A stretch of 63,711 bases of DNA from positions 1 to 63,711 of the forward strand of contig DKUN01000025.1 in assembly GCA_002490725.1 (NCBI GenBank), written 5' to 3'. Source of the stretch: Porphyromonadaceae bacterium UBA7203. GTDB lineage: Bacteria; Bacteroidota; Bacteroidia; Bacteroidales; Muribaculaceae. Made by a program: the position numbers and the translations under genes. Below are positions 8,592 to 16,959 of this stretch, piece by piece (the stretch's first letter is position 1; the number at the start of each line of letters is the position of its first letter). The notes beneath the pieces were generated by a model, which made no database searches, was not told the DNA's origin, and saw only the letters and a program-made list of their open reading frames with translations.

Positions 8592-8623
8592 CAAAGGTAA
8601 TTAACATCTATTAAACTTCCAAA
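8592..8623 (-). promoter_or_regulatory. Promoter for the large secreted protein
   Basis: Minus strand: TTTG (8623-8620), 20 nt, TACCTTTG (8599-8592), giving a leader of about 65 nt to the ATG at 8519. The 8520-8878 gap otherwise holds the divergent promoter of the OmpA gene; between the two promoters (8624-8801) I see no gene. Confidence 0.72.
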
Positions 8624-8801
8624 CGTTTTAGTAATAAACTTCAGCGAGCCTCGCTTTTTTTGTTGCCCGCAATTGGAGTATGTTATATATGCCCGCTGAC
8701 CGCGTAGATGGCTGACGACGGGATGGAGAGAATTTTTGAGATTATAATTAACTGGAAATTAGTGTGATTATGCGGATATTGGCCCGTGCGGGAGATGAAA
8801 A

Positions 8802-8834
8802 TTGCCGGTTATCGTTGAAATTTTTGTATCTTTG
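8802..8834 (+). promoter_or_regulatory. Promoter for the OmpA-family lipoprotein gene
   Basis: Plus strand: TTG (8802-8804), 22 nt, TATCTTTG (8827-8834), 44 bp before the ATG. The -7 box is a good match; the spacer is slightly long. Confidence 0.6.
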
Positions 8835-8878
8835 CGGTGTTATACTATAGTCATAATGAGTAATTCAAAATTTTAGAT

Positions 8879-9586
8879 ATGAAAAATGTAACCAAAGTTC
8901 TCAGCGTCGCAGGTATCAGTTGCGCGCTTCTTCTTTCGAGCTGCGGCTCAATGACAAATCTTGGTAAGGGCGCTGCCATCGGCGGTGCCGGCGGCGGTGC
9001 GGTTGGCGCCGGTGTCGGTGCGCTCATCGGTGGCGGCAAGGGTGCAGGTATCGGCGCTGCTATCGGTGCTGCCGTCGGCGCAGGTGCAGGCATGCTCATC
9101 GGCAAGAAAATGGACGACCAGGCCAAGGCTCTTCGCGAAATCGAAAACGCCAAAGTCGAGGAAACTTCCGATGCCAACGGCCTGAAGGCAATCCGCGTGA
9201 CATTCGACGGCGGCATTCTCTTCCCGACCAACGGCACAACTCTCAGCACTCAGGCCCGCGCCGACCTCAGCCAGTTTGCACAGAGCCTGCTTCAGAATCC
9301 TGAAACCAACGTGCAGATTAAGGGTTATACCGACAACACCGGCTCACTCGAAGTTAACCAGCGTGTCAGCAACGGTCGTGCCGATGCCGTCAAGAACTAT
9401 CTGCTGAAGTGTGGCGTTGCCGCAAGTCGTCTTTCGGCCGAAGGTCTGCCTATGCAGGACTATGTTGCCAGCAATGCTACAGCTGAAGGTCGTGCTCAGA
9501 ACCGTCGCGTCGAAATTTTCATCTCTGCCAACGAAAACATGATTCGCCAGGCCGAGGCTGAGGCTGCACAGCAGGGTTATAAATGA
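8879..9586 (+). CDS. OmpA-family outer-membrane lipoprotein with glycine zipper
   Basis: A 235-residue lipoprotein of the YiaD-like type. The signal sequence ends in lipobox LLSSC with C22 as the lipidated residue. Residues 29-80 form a glycine-zipper region built from repeats such as GAAIGGAGGGAVGAGVG and GAGIGAAIGAAVGAGAG, which probably insert in a membrane. The C-terminal OmpA-like domain (about 105-222) has the peptidoglycan-binding signature with IKGYTDNTGS and the segment ending in NRRVEIFI. It likely tethers the outer membrane to peptidoglycan. The stop overlaps the next gene's start as ATGA. Confidence 0.92.
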   Translation: MKNVTKVLSVAGISCALLLSSCGSMTNLGKGAAIGGAGGGAVGAGVGALIGGGKGAGIGAAIGAAVGAGAGMLIGKKMDDQAKALREIENAKVEETSDANGLKAIRVTFDGGILFPTNGTTLSTQARADLSQFAQSLLQNPETNVQIKGYTDNTGSLEVNQRVSNGRADAVKNYLLKCGVAASRLSAEGLPMQDYVASNATAEGRAQNRRVEIFISANENMIRQAEAEAAQQGYK

Positions 9587-10539
9587 TCAGCACTGAAAAC
9601 CTACTGAATCTTATCGAGCAGGCCAAGGAAAACCTTGGTCTGCCCGATTCGCTTCCGGGCCTATACGAGCCCATACGTTACACTCTCTCGGCCGGAGGCA
9701 AGAGAATTCGTCCGCTGCTCTGCCTGGCAAGTTGCCAGGCCTGTGGCGTTGACCCCGAAGAGGCTATCAATCAGGCGTGGGGCATTGAAATGTTTCATAA
9801 CTTCACCTTGCTCCACGACGATGTGATGGATAAGGCCGACACCCGTCGCGGAAGGCCCACCGTGCACCGCAAGTGGAACGAGGCAACAGCTATTCTCAGC
9901 GGAGACACCATGCTCACGCTCGCAACACAGCTGATTGCGCGCTGTCCCGACGAGAAACTGCCCCGAATGCTCCGGCTGTTCAACTCTACGGCTATCAAAA
10001 TCTATGAAGGCCAGCAAATTGATATGGACTTCGAGGGGCGCAGCGACGTGACTGTCAGTGAGTATCTTGAAATGATCAGGCTGAAAACAGCAGTGCTGCT
10101 TTCATGTGCATGCGAGGCCGGCGCCATCATGGCCCACTCAAGCACTGCGACGCTCAACGCCCTGAGCCGTTGGGCCGAAAATGTCGGCATGGCGTTCCAG
10201 CTTCAGGATGACTATCTCGACACGTTCGGCGACGCCGAAGTGTTTGGAAAGACTCCCGGCGGCGACATTCTCAACGACAAGAAAACATGGTTGCTCATCT
10301 CGGCTATGAACGAGGCTCCCGATGCAATCATGCCCCTGCTCGGCAGCCCGCGTTCGCAGGCTAAAATCGATGCTGTCACTGAAATATACAAATCTCTGAA
10401 TCTGCCTGCCCGCATCCACGAACTGATGGACCGCTACACAACCCTTGCTTCCGAGGCGCTTGCCGAGGCCAACATTCCTCAGGCTGCGCGCGACTGGTTT
10501 ACGTCGCTCACCGCTTCTCTGTCGGCGCGTCGTTACTGA
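9583..10539 (+). CDS. Polyprenyl diphosphate synthase (trans-isoprenyl)
   Basis: A 318-residue trans-isoprenyl diphosphate synthase that condenses isopentenyl diphosphate with an allylic primer. The two Asp-rich magnesium sites are DDVMD (79-83) and DDYLD (209-213), with GGKRIRP (38-44) for pyrophosphate binding. Product length, geranylgeranyl, farnesyl or a longer quinone side chain, cannot be decided by eye. Its ATG overlaps the OmpA stop (ATGA), so the two are translated together. The 3' end overlaps the convergent secreted-protein gene by 32 bp. Confidence 0.93.
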   Translation: MISTENLLNLIEQAKENLGLPDSLPGLYEPIRYTLSAGGKRIRPLLCLASCQACGVDPEEAINQAWGIEMFHNFTLLHDDVMDKADTRRGRPTVHRKWNEATAILSGDTMLTLATQLIARCPDEKLPRMLRLFNSTAIKIYEGQQIDMDFEGRSDVTVSEYLEMIRLKTAVLLSCACEAGAIMAHSSTATLNALSRWAENVGMAFQLQDDYLDTFGDAEVFGKTPGGDILNDKKTWLLISAMNEAPDAIMPLLGSPRSQAKIDAVTEIYKSLNLPARIHELMDRYTTLASEALAEANIPQAARDWFTSLTASLSARRY

Positions 10540-11398
10540 TGCGGCGCGCAAAGCGCATTGTGGCGTTCAGTTCCGGAAACACCATTTTGAGTGTGCCCGC
10601 ATCCTCGTCGGCTTCGACATAGTTCATGCCTGTAAGGCTTCGGCCGGTGGCATCAATCCATTCCAGCTTATAGTAACCGACAAATCCTGTCGGAACCAGG
10701 CGGCCCTTGAGCATTCCGCAATGCCAATGGCCGCTGTTTGTTTTTGCTCCGCCCATGTAAACCAGGTCGTTGCCAATCTGCGCCAGCACATACGAGCCTC
10801 CGGCATGTGACTTGCGGGTGTCATACTCGCCGTCAAGAAGCACCCACTTCGTTGCCGACTCAAGTTCGGCGGCGCTGTGTGACGTCTTTAGGCGCTCGAA
10901 CGAATTGTCGTCGCTCTCGATTATCAGGTCGGCTATATCAGGTGAGGAGCCGTTAATGCCGCCTACGCTGACATTGCCACGGGGGCGAGGCAGCGGGGCG
11001 CCCTTGATGATGCCGGCAAGTCCGCGCTCACCGGCCAGCACTGTCGCGTTTCCGTCGGCATCCCATTCAACAGCGATGGTGTTGAACCCTCCTTCAATGT
11101 TCATGCCCGAGCCAATCGGGCGGGTTTCATTGCCACAGGTCAGTGTGACCGATGCGTTGTTGATGCCGTCGACCATGTCAAACTTGCTGAATTCAAGCCG
11201 CAATTCGACTCCGGGCCACGTAATCGTCCAGCCTGAAACCTTCGACGAGCCTACGCGAAGCCTGCTGCACGAAGCGCGCACCTCTACCGCCCGTATCTCT
11301 CCGGCGGGCACCGTGGCGCTGCTACCTTCGAAATAATGTACTTCGCTCCGGGCGGCCATGCATGTTGCCGCCAGCAATATGGTCCAAATGATGCGCAT
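10508..11398 (-). CDS. Secreted protein of unknown function
   Basis: I do not recognise the family. It is 296 residues with a cleavable signal peptide (MRIIWTILLAATCMAARS, cleavage near SEV). The rest is beta-rich and acidic to neutral, without membrane segments. Two cysteines (ASCSRL and VTLTCGNE) could form a disulfide in the periplasm or on the surface, and a later segment reads GHWHCGM. The C terminus is polar (RRISNDAPTEKR). It is divergent from the chromate transporter genes over a palindromic promoter region, with an ATG only 7 nt from its -7 box. The 3' end overlaps the polyprenyl synthase gene by 32 bp. Confidence 0.7.
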   Translation of the reverse strand: MRIIWTILLAATCMAARSEVHYFEGSSATVPAGEIRAVEVRASCSRLRVGSSKVSGWTITWPGVELRLEFSKFDMVDGINNASVTLTCGNETRPIGSGMNIEGGFNTIAVEWDADGNATVLAGERGLAGIIKGAPLPRPRGNVSVGGINGSSPDIADLIIESDDNSFERLKTSHSAAELESATKWVLLDGEYDTRKSHAGGSYVLAQIGNDLVYMGGAKTNSGHWHCGMLKGRLVPTGFVGYYKLEWIDATGRSLTGMNYVEADEDAGTLKMVFPELNATMRFARRISNDAPTEKR

Positions 11399-11402
11399 GC
11401 TT

Positions 11403-11435
11403 CCGCAAAGTTACAAAAAATTCGTAACTTTGCGG
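11403..11435. promoter_or_regulatory. Palindromic divergent promoter pair
   Basis: CCGCAAAGTTAC (11403-11414) and GTAACTTTGCGG (11424-11435) are a perfect 12-bp inverted repeat with a 9-nt A/T-rich centre. The left arm holds a minus-strand TAACTTTG box (11413-11406) for the secreted protein; the right arm holds a plus-strand TAACTTTG box (11425-11432) for the chromate transporter. Neither has a TTG at the normal -33 distance, and both ATGs lie 7-9 nt from the box, so transcripts would be leaderless or nearly so. Confidence 0.65.
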
Positions 11436-11440
11436 CCGAA

Positions 11441-12034
11441 ATGGAAATAAACGATACTAATAATCACGTTTTACGAAGTCTGTTTCTGACCTTCGCCAAA
11501 ATCGGCGCGTTTACTTTCGGAGGCGGATGGGCCATGATTGCGATTATGGAGCGCGAGATTGTTGATAATCACGGATGGCTGACCAAAGATGAGTTTATGG
11601 ACCAGCTGGCCGTTGCGCAGTCGATGCCCGGCATCCTGGCTGTCAATATTTCAGTGGCGGTAGGCGACAAAATTGCCGGCACCCGCGGCACTGTAGTATC
11701 GGCGCTCGGCACTATCTTGCCGTCGTTTCTCATCATTCTCGCAATCGCCGTGTTCCTGACGCCCGATGTCATTAAAAACAATCCGACAGTGGCCGCCGTG
11801 TTCCGCGGAATCCGTCCGGCGGTCGTGGCGCTGATTATAGCTCCGCTGGTAACGGCATGGAAGCGCGCTGCGATAACCTGGAAAACGGCTGTGATTCCCA
11901 TTGGTGCCGCCCTGCTCATCTGGAGCGGGATTCCCTACGTATCCAACCCGATTCTCTATATTGTTCTCGGCATAGCGGGCGGTTGGTGGTGTTTCGGCCG
12001 CGAACCCGGACGCAGAGAGGAGGATGCGAAATGA
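11441..12034 (+). CDS. Chromate transporter family protein, first half
   Basis: A 197-residue CHR-domain membrane protein beginning MEINDTNNHVLRSLFLTFAK, with the family motif FGGGWAMIAIMEREIV and later SMPGILAVNIS. Five or six hydrophobic segments are visible. Full-length ChrA has two such halves; here they are separate adjacent genes, the short-chain CHR type. Members export chromate or act as anion (sulfate-like) transporters; the substrate here is unknown. An upstream in-frame start at 11336 is rejected because it lies inside the divergent gene and before the promoter. The stop overlaps the next start as ATGA. Confidence 0.87.
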   Translation: MEINDTNNHVLRSLFLTFAKIGAFTFGGGWAMIAIMEREIVDNHGWLTKDEFMDQLAVAQSMPGILAVNISVAVGDKIAGTRGTVVSALGTILPSFLIILAIAVFLTPDVIKNNPTVAAVFRGIRPAVVALIIAPLVTAWKRAAITWKTAVIPIGAALLIWSGIPYVSNPILYIVLGIAGGWWCFGREPGRREEDAK

Positions 12035-12600
12035 TTTACCTGAAACTTGTCTGGTCGTATCTCAAAATCGGCCTGTTCGGTTTTGGTGGCGGCTATGCCA
12101 TGCTGACGCTTATAGAGCGTGAAATCGTTGGCCACGGATGGCTATCGTCAACTGCATTCACCGATATCGTGGCTATTTCTCAAATGACTCCAGGACCGAT
12201 TGGCATCAATTCTGCCACATATATCGGCTATATGGCGCCCGGACTCGCAGACCCGCGCTTTGCCTCACCGCTGTGGGGGCTGCTCGGCTCCATTATCTGC
12301 ACGCTGACTGTGGTGCTGCCGAGCTATCTGCTCGTGCTTTATACGTCGCATTTCGTTCACCGCCACAAGGACAGCGCCGCTATCAAAGGTATTTTCAAGG
12401 GCCTCCGTCCGGTAACTATCGGCTTGATTGCTTCGGCAGCATTGTTGCTGATGAACGCTGATAATTTCGGCTCCGAAACCGCCGATATTGTTAAAAGCAT
12501 AGCAATCTGTGTCGGTGCGTTCGTGGCTACATATTTCGCTAAAATTCACCCCATCGCCGTTATATGTGCGGCCGGGTTAATCGGTTTTTTGATTTACTGA
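12031..12600 (+). CDS. Chromate transporter family protein, second half
   Basis: A 189-residue CHR-domain protein, partner of the preceding gene, with the same signature in the form FGFGGGYAMLTLIEREIV (residues 14-31) and TPGPIGINSATYIGY. It is hydrophobic throughout, with about six helices. Two-gene short-chain CHR systems work as heterodimers of oppositely oriented subunits (family knowledge). The start is the ATG within ATGA at the upstream stop; folC follows after one base. Confidence 0.87.
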   Translation: MIYLKLVWSYLKIGLFGFGGGYAMLTLIEREIVGHGWLSSTAFTDIVAISQMTPGPIGINSATYIGYMAPGLADPRFASPLWGLLGSIICTLTVVLPSYLLVLYTSHFVHRHKDSAAIKGIFKGLRPVTIGLIASAALLLMNADNFGSETADIVKSIAICVGAFVATYFAKIHPIAVICAAGLIGFLIY

Positions 12601-12601
12601 T

Positions 12602-13861
12602 ATGGACTACAAGGAGTGTATTGACTGGCTCTTTACCCAGACCGCCGTGTTTCAGCGCGACGGAGCTTCGGCCTATAAGCCCGGACTCGAAACGATAACC
12701 GCGCTCTGCGCCCGGCTCGGAAATCCCCACAAAAAACTCCGCTGCGTTCACGTCGCCGGCACTAATGGAAAGGGCTCCACGGCTTCGACGTTGGCGGCCG
12801 TGATGCAGGCCGCGGGCTACAAGACCGCGCTCTACACCTCGCCTCATCTTGTCGATTTTCGCGAGCGTATCCGCATTAACGGTTCCATGATTCCGGAGCG
12901 AGAGGTGACCCGTTTTGTCAACGAATGGATTGCCTCAGCGCCGTCGGATATTCATCCGTCGTTCTTTGAACTGACAACCGCCATGGCGTTCAAATGGTTT
13001 GCCGACTGCAAGGTTGATATAGCAATCATTGAGGTCGGACTTGGCGGACGGCTTGATTCAACCAACATTATAGAGCCGCTGGTCAGCATCATAACCAATA
13101 TATCGCTCGACCACACCGCGCTGCTCGGCGATACCCCCGCTGCCATTGCGGCTGAAAAGGCAGGAATTATGAAAAAGGGTGTGCCGGTAATTGTAGGCTA
13201 TGCGCCCGAACCCGAGGTACGCGCAGTGTTCGAGCAGTGTGCCCGAAGCACGGGTGCCCGGCTTGAATATGCGTCTGAACCGGAGGCGATGGAGCGAGCC
13301 GACGGGTCGTGGGATTATCCGCAGTTCGGAATACATGGCGCGCTGCGCGGAGCTTTTCAGCCGCGCAATGCGGGCACGGTGCTCGCCGCTCTCAAATACC
13401 TACCGGAGGCCTCCGACGCCGATGTTCGCCTCGGCTTTGAAAAGGTCGAGTCTCTGACCGGGTTGCGCGGGCGCCTCACTGTCTGTGCAACCGAACCTGT
13501 GAACATCATCTACGACACGGGCCATAATCCGGGTGCCTGGGAGTATCTCGGCGCCGAACTCGAGCGCATGAAGCGCCCGCTCACCATTGTTTGTGGTTTT
13601 GCGGCCGATAAGGATGTCGACGCGATACTCCGCAAAATGCCCTCCGACGCCTACTACATTTTCTGCTGCCCTTCCGGCAACCGCGGCCTTGATGCCGCCG
13701 AACTGCGCGCAAAAGCCCCGTGGCTTAACGGCGAGGTGGTGCCGGCGGTGGCCGATGCTGTCAGGCGTGCACGTCAGGTCACAGCCGCCGGCGGTTCGGT
13801 ATTTATCGGCGGCAGTAACTTTGTCGTGGCCGACTTTCTGAGCGCGCCGTCGCTTGACTGA
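12602..13861 (+). CDS. folC: Folylpolyglutamate synthase / dihydrofolate synthase
   Basis: A 419-residue Mur-ligase-family enzyme that adds L-glutamate to dihydropteroate and folates with ATP. The P-loop AGTNGKGS is at residues 52-59. GLGGRLDSTN marks the central ATPase region and DTGHNPGAW the C-terminal ligase domain. Cytosolic, with no signal. It starts one base after the stop of the second CHR gene, so it is probably in the same transcript. It overlaps nothing downstream; the convergent serine dehydratase ends 27 bp away. Confidence 0.95.
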   Translation: MDYKECIDWLFTQTAVFQRDGASAYKPGLETITALCARLGNPHKKLRCVHVAGTNGKGSTASTLAAVMQAAGYKTALYTSPHLVDFRERIRINGSMIPEREVTRFVNEWIASAPSDIHPSFFELTTAMAFKWFADCKVDIAIIEVGLGGRLDSTNIIEPLVSIITNISLDHTALLGDTPAAIAAEKAGIMKKGVPVIVGYAPEPEVRAVFEQCARSTGARLEYASEPEAMERADGSWDYPQFGIHGALRGAFQPRNAGTVLAALKYLPEASDADVRLGFEKVESLTGLRGRLTVCATEPVNIIYDTGHNPGAWEYLGAELERMKRPLTIVCGFAADKDVDAILRKMPSDAYYIFCCPSGNRGLDAAELRAKAPWLNGEVVPAVADAVRRARQVTAAGGSVFIGGSNFVVADFLSAPSLD

Positions 13862-13872
13862 CAGGCGCGCTC
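13840..13872. terminator. Possible bidirectional hairpin between folC and sdaA
   Basis: GAGCGCGCC (13840-13848) pairs with GGCGCGCTC (13864-13872), spanning the folC stop codon between two convergent genes. The stem is perfect but neither side has a U-rich tail, so it may be an end-stabilising structure and not a true terminator. Confidence 0.4.
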
Positions 13873-13887
13873 TTCGCGGCGTGTGGA

Positions 13888-15084
13888 TTATTTGATTGTG
13901 GCCAGTCCTCCCTTCGACGTTTCCTTGTAAATCGACGGAATGTCGTGGCCTGTCTGCTTCATAACCTCGACTATCCGGTCAAATGAAACCGAGTGGCGGC
14001 CGTCGGAGAACGCTGAATAGAGGTTTGCGTCGAGTGCGCGAGCTGCCGCATAGGCATTACGCTCGATACACGGAATCTGTACCAGGCCGCAAACGGGGTC
14101 GCACGTCAGCCCGAGGTGATGTTCCAGACCCATCTCGGCTGAATATTCAACCTGACGCGGGGTGCCTCCGAAAAGCTGGCTTGCCGCCGCTGCCGCCATG
14201 GCGCACGCGACTCCTACCTCTCCCTGGCAGCCAACCTCGGCGCCGCTGACCGACGCGTTGTGCTTGACAACGTTGCCAAACAGACCGGCCGTGGCCAGCG
14301 CGCGCAGAATACGCTGTTCGCTGAAGCCCTTTGAGGTGTGCAGGTGGTAGAGCACAGCCGGGAGCACGCCGCACGAGCCGCATGTCGGGGCAGTTACAAT
14401 CTTGCCGCCCGACGCGTTCTCCTCGCTTACGCCCAGCGCATAGGCATAGACCAGGCCGCGCGATTTCAGCGAGGCGTTATAGCCCGATGCGTGCATGTAG
14501 TAACTCGTGGCCTTTCGGGCCACGCCAAGTCCGCCGGGAAGCACACCCTCGTTCTCGATGCCGCGGAGCACCGCCTTTTTCATCGTATCCCACACTTCGG
14601 CCAGATACTCCCAGATTGACGGGTCTTCGCATTTGTCGACATATTCCCAGAAGGAATGGCCCGTGGTGTCGCACCATTGCAGTATATCTGCGATAGTGGT
14701 CATGTCATAGACAGGCTCGGCGCTGCGGCGTGTTTCACCGTCGCTGACAACGTCGCCGCCGCCGACTGAATACTGTGTCACCTCGTCGATGGTCGAGCCG
14801 TCGGCCGCTATGGCGCGAAACTTCATGCCGTTGGGGTGGAAGGGCAGGAATACATCGGGTAGCCATATAATCTCCAGGGGAGCCGTTTTTGACAGTACGT
14901 CTTCAATCGCCTTGTCGGTCAGGTGCCCCTTGCCGGTAGCAGCGAGAGAGCCGTAGAGGGTCACCTCAAAACGTGCCGCGTCGGGGTGGGCTTTGCCGAA
15001 CGCAGAGGCGGCTTTGCGCGGGCCCATTGTGTGCGATGAACTGGGACCGTAGCCAATTTTATAAAGTTGCTTGATGGATTCCAT
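13888..15084 (-). CDS. L-serine ammonia-lyase (serine dehydratase, Fe-S type)
   Basis: A 398-residue single-chain L-serine dehydratase that deaminates serine to pyruvate using a [4Fe-4S] cluster. The beta-domain start carries GYGPSSSHTMGPRKAA, and the alpha domain carries APTCGSCGVLPAVL with cluster cysteines. GLEHHLGLTCDPVCGLVQIP is another conserved stretch. It is shorter than the 454-residue E. coli SdaA but complete at both ends. Last gene of the EamA - dGTPase - TPM - NlpC - U32 cluster, with 33 bp to the U32 gene. Confidence 0.93.
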   Translation of the reverse strand: MESIKQLYKIGYGPSSSHTMGPRKAASAFGKAHPDAARFEVTLYGSLAATGKGHLTDKAIEDVLSKTAPLEIIWLPDVFLPFHPNGMKFRAIAADGSTIDEVTQYSVGGGDVVSDGETRRSAEPVYDMTTIADILQWCDTTGHSFWEYVDKCEDPSIWEYLAEVWDTMKKAVLRGIENEGVLPGGLGVARKATSYYMHASGYNASLKSRGLVYAYALGVSEENASGGKIVTAPTCGSCGVLPAVLYHLHTSKGFSEQRILRALATAGLFGNVVKHNASVSGAEVGCQGEVGVACAMAAAAASQLFGGTPRQVEYSAEMGLEHHLGLTCDPVCGLVQIPCIERNAYAAARALDANLYSAFSDGRHSVSFDRIVEVMKQTGHDIPSIYKETSKGGLATIK

Positions 15085-15117
15085 GTCGATGATTGTATTC
15101 TATGTGGATTGATTGAT

Positions 15118-16959
15118 TTATTGACGTTTGGTTGGGAGGATAACTCTCATTCTGCATTCGGCGCAGTCGAATCGCAGAATCATGGCGGGTTTGCCCGGCG
15201 ACTGCAGGCGTAAATCCGTTGGCAGAGTGCGGCCTCCGGCGGTTTTCAGACATGCCCCGAGTTCGCGGCGCAGACAGTAGCGTGTGGTCATGACCTCAAT
15301 TTCATCGCCCTCGGGTGCGGCCACTTCGGGCGCGGGCTCTATCGGGCCGCTGACTCCGTGTTCGCGATAAACCTGCTCGGCAAGGCTGTTGGCCACGTTG
15401 GCATGAAAGGTCAGACTCTCACCCTCGGGCCAGCAGGCGTCAGCCTTTTCAGCCGCACGCAGAGGCCGCTTGAACCCGCATGCCCGCGAGCAGTCGAGGG
15501 TCTTGACAAACTCGCGTCGCAGGGAGGTCAGCACAGATGCCGGCACGAACTCGTCGCCCAGGCGGTCATCAAGGCTCTCCTGGCGATAAACCGTGTCGCC
15601 CAGCTTGCCTATGACGCGGCGTCGGCTGTCGGCCTGCGGCGTCTTGGCGCGCTGAGGTTCCGGGAAGCTGATGCTTGCCGCTGTGCGACTGTCTGATTCG
15701 AGTATGAGCGAGTCGCCGGCGCGTCGCAGCGTCAGGTTCAGTCCGACGTAGCGTGTTGCCGTCGAGTTTCCGGCGAGTATGTCGGCAAATGCCTTGCTGA
15801 AGTTACGTCGCAGAATCGTGCCCGGCTTCAGGCCTCCGACGCTCTCGGCCAGGAATATGGTCGCCGGCGGCTCAAAGCGGTTTACCCTGAATCCGACCGT
15901 CGTGTTTCCTTGACTGAAGTTCAGACCGTCGCCATTGGCCAGCGGTCCGCGCAGACCCGCCAGGGTTACGCGTTTGCCATTTACGGTCGCTACTGACGCC
16001 ACTTCGGGACCGAGACTTTTGGGCGATTCAAATCCGGCCAGACTGCCTTTGGATGGCATCGGTGTGCTTAAAAAATGGCGCGTGAACCCGCGGTTGAAGC
16101 TCAGCGCCACATCGGGGGTGAACGTGCGTTCGATCGTGCCGTCCGACGTGCGCTCAACGCCGAGCCTGCGGAGTTCGCGGTCATAGGCGCTGACAACGTT
16201 CTTCACATAAGCCTCGTCTTTAAGCCGACCCTCAATTTTGAGTGACGAGACGCCGGCGTCGATCATTTCGGCCAGCGAATCCAGACGGTTGAGATCGCGC
16301 AACGAAAGCAGATGGCGCTCTTTCATGATAATTTTGCCTGCACTGTCGGTCAGGTCATAGGGCAGGCGGCAAATCTGCGCACACTCGCCGCGGTTGGCCG
16401 AGCGGCCGCCGCACATCAGCGACGCGCGGCAGTCGCCGCTGTAGCTGACGCAGAGGGCGCCATGAACGAATGCTTCCAGCGGCACACTGACGGCCGCGCG
16501 CATCTGTCTGATTTCGTCGAGCGTCAGTTCGCGCGGCAACACGAGCTGGCTGAAGCCGAGCTCCTGCAGAAAGCGGGCCTTGGCTGGTGTGCGTATGTCG
16601 CATTGCGTTGATGCGTGGAGCGCTATAGGCGGAATGTCGAGCCGGAGCAGGCCCAAATCCTGCACTATCAGGGCGTCGACGCCGGCGCGATAGAGTTCGC
16701 CGATAAGGCGTTCCACACTGCGGAGCTCATGCTCATAAACCAGCGTGTTCAGCGTAACATAGACGCGCGCTCCATAGCGGTGGGCATAATCGCACGCGGC
16801 AGCAATGTCGCTGACAGTGTTAGCCGCGGCAGCTCTGGCGCCGTGGGATGAAGCGCCGATATATACGGCGTCAGCTCCATGGCTTATGGCCGCCATGGCA
16901 ACCGATGCGTTTCGGGCCGGGGCCAGAAGTTCAATCGAATATTGCCGGGTCTGACACAT
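15118..16959 (-). CDS. U32 family peptidase-like protein (RlhA-type, with extra C-terminal domain)
   Basis: A 613-residue U32 protein. The N-terminal domain begins IELLAPARNASVAMAAISHG. The cysteine cluster runs from VHGALCVSYSGDCRASLMC to NRGECAQICRLPYD. The C-terminal half resembles DUF3656, as in E. coli RlhA, which hydroxylates 23S rRNA C2501. The extreme C terminus has two further Cys (DCAECRM). RlhA-like RNA hydroxylase is a family inference. Its start overlaps the NlpC/P60 gene's end by 29 bp. Confidence 0.87.
   Translation of the reverse strand: MCQTRQYSIELLAPARNASVAMAAISHGADAVYIGASSHGARAAAANTVSDIAAACDYAHRYGARVYVTLNTLVYEHELRSVERLIGELYRAGVDALIVQDLGLLRLDIPPIALHASTQCDIRTPAKARFLQELGFSQLVLPRELTLDEIRQMRAAVSVPLEAFVHGALCVSYSGDCRASLMCGGRSANRGECAQICRLPYDLTDSAGKIIMKERHLLSLRDLNRLDSLAEMIDAGVSSLKIEGRLKDEAYVKNVVSAYDRELRRLGVERTSDGTIERTFTPDVALSFNRGFTRHFLSTPMPSKGSLAGFESPKSLGPEVASVATVNGKRVTLAGLRGPLANGDGLNFSQGNTTVGFRVNRFEPPATIFLAESVGGLKPGTILRRNFSKAFADILAGNSTATRYVGLNLTLRRAGDSLILESDSRTAASISFPEPQRAKTPQADSRRRVIGKLGDTVYRQESLDDRLGDEFVPASVLTSLRREFVKTLDCSRACGFKRPLRAAEKADACWPEGESLTFHANVANSLAEQVYREHGVSGPIEPAPEVAAPEGDEIEVMTTRYCLRRELGACLKTAGGRTLPTDLRLQSPGKPAMILRFDCAECRMRVILPTKRQ

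Noticed and set aside
8643..8661. AGCG/CGCT stem followed by seven T
   Set aside because: The stem is only 4 bp and no transcript would end there, since the flanking promoters diverge.
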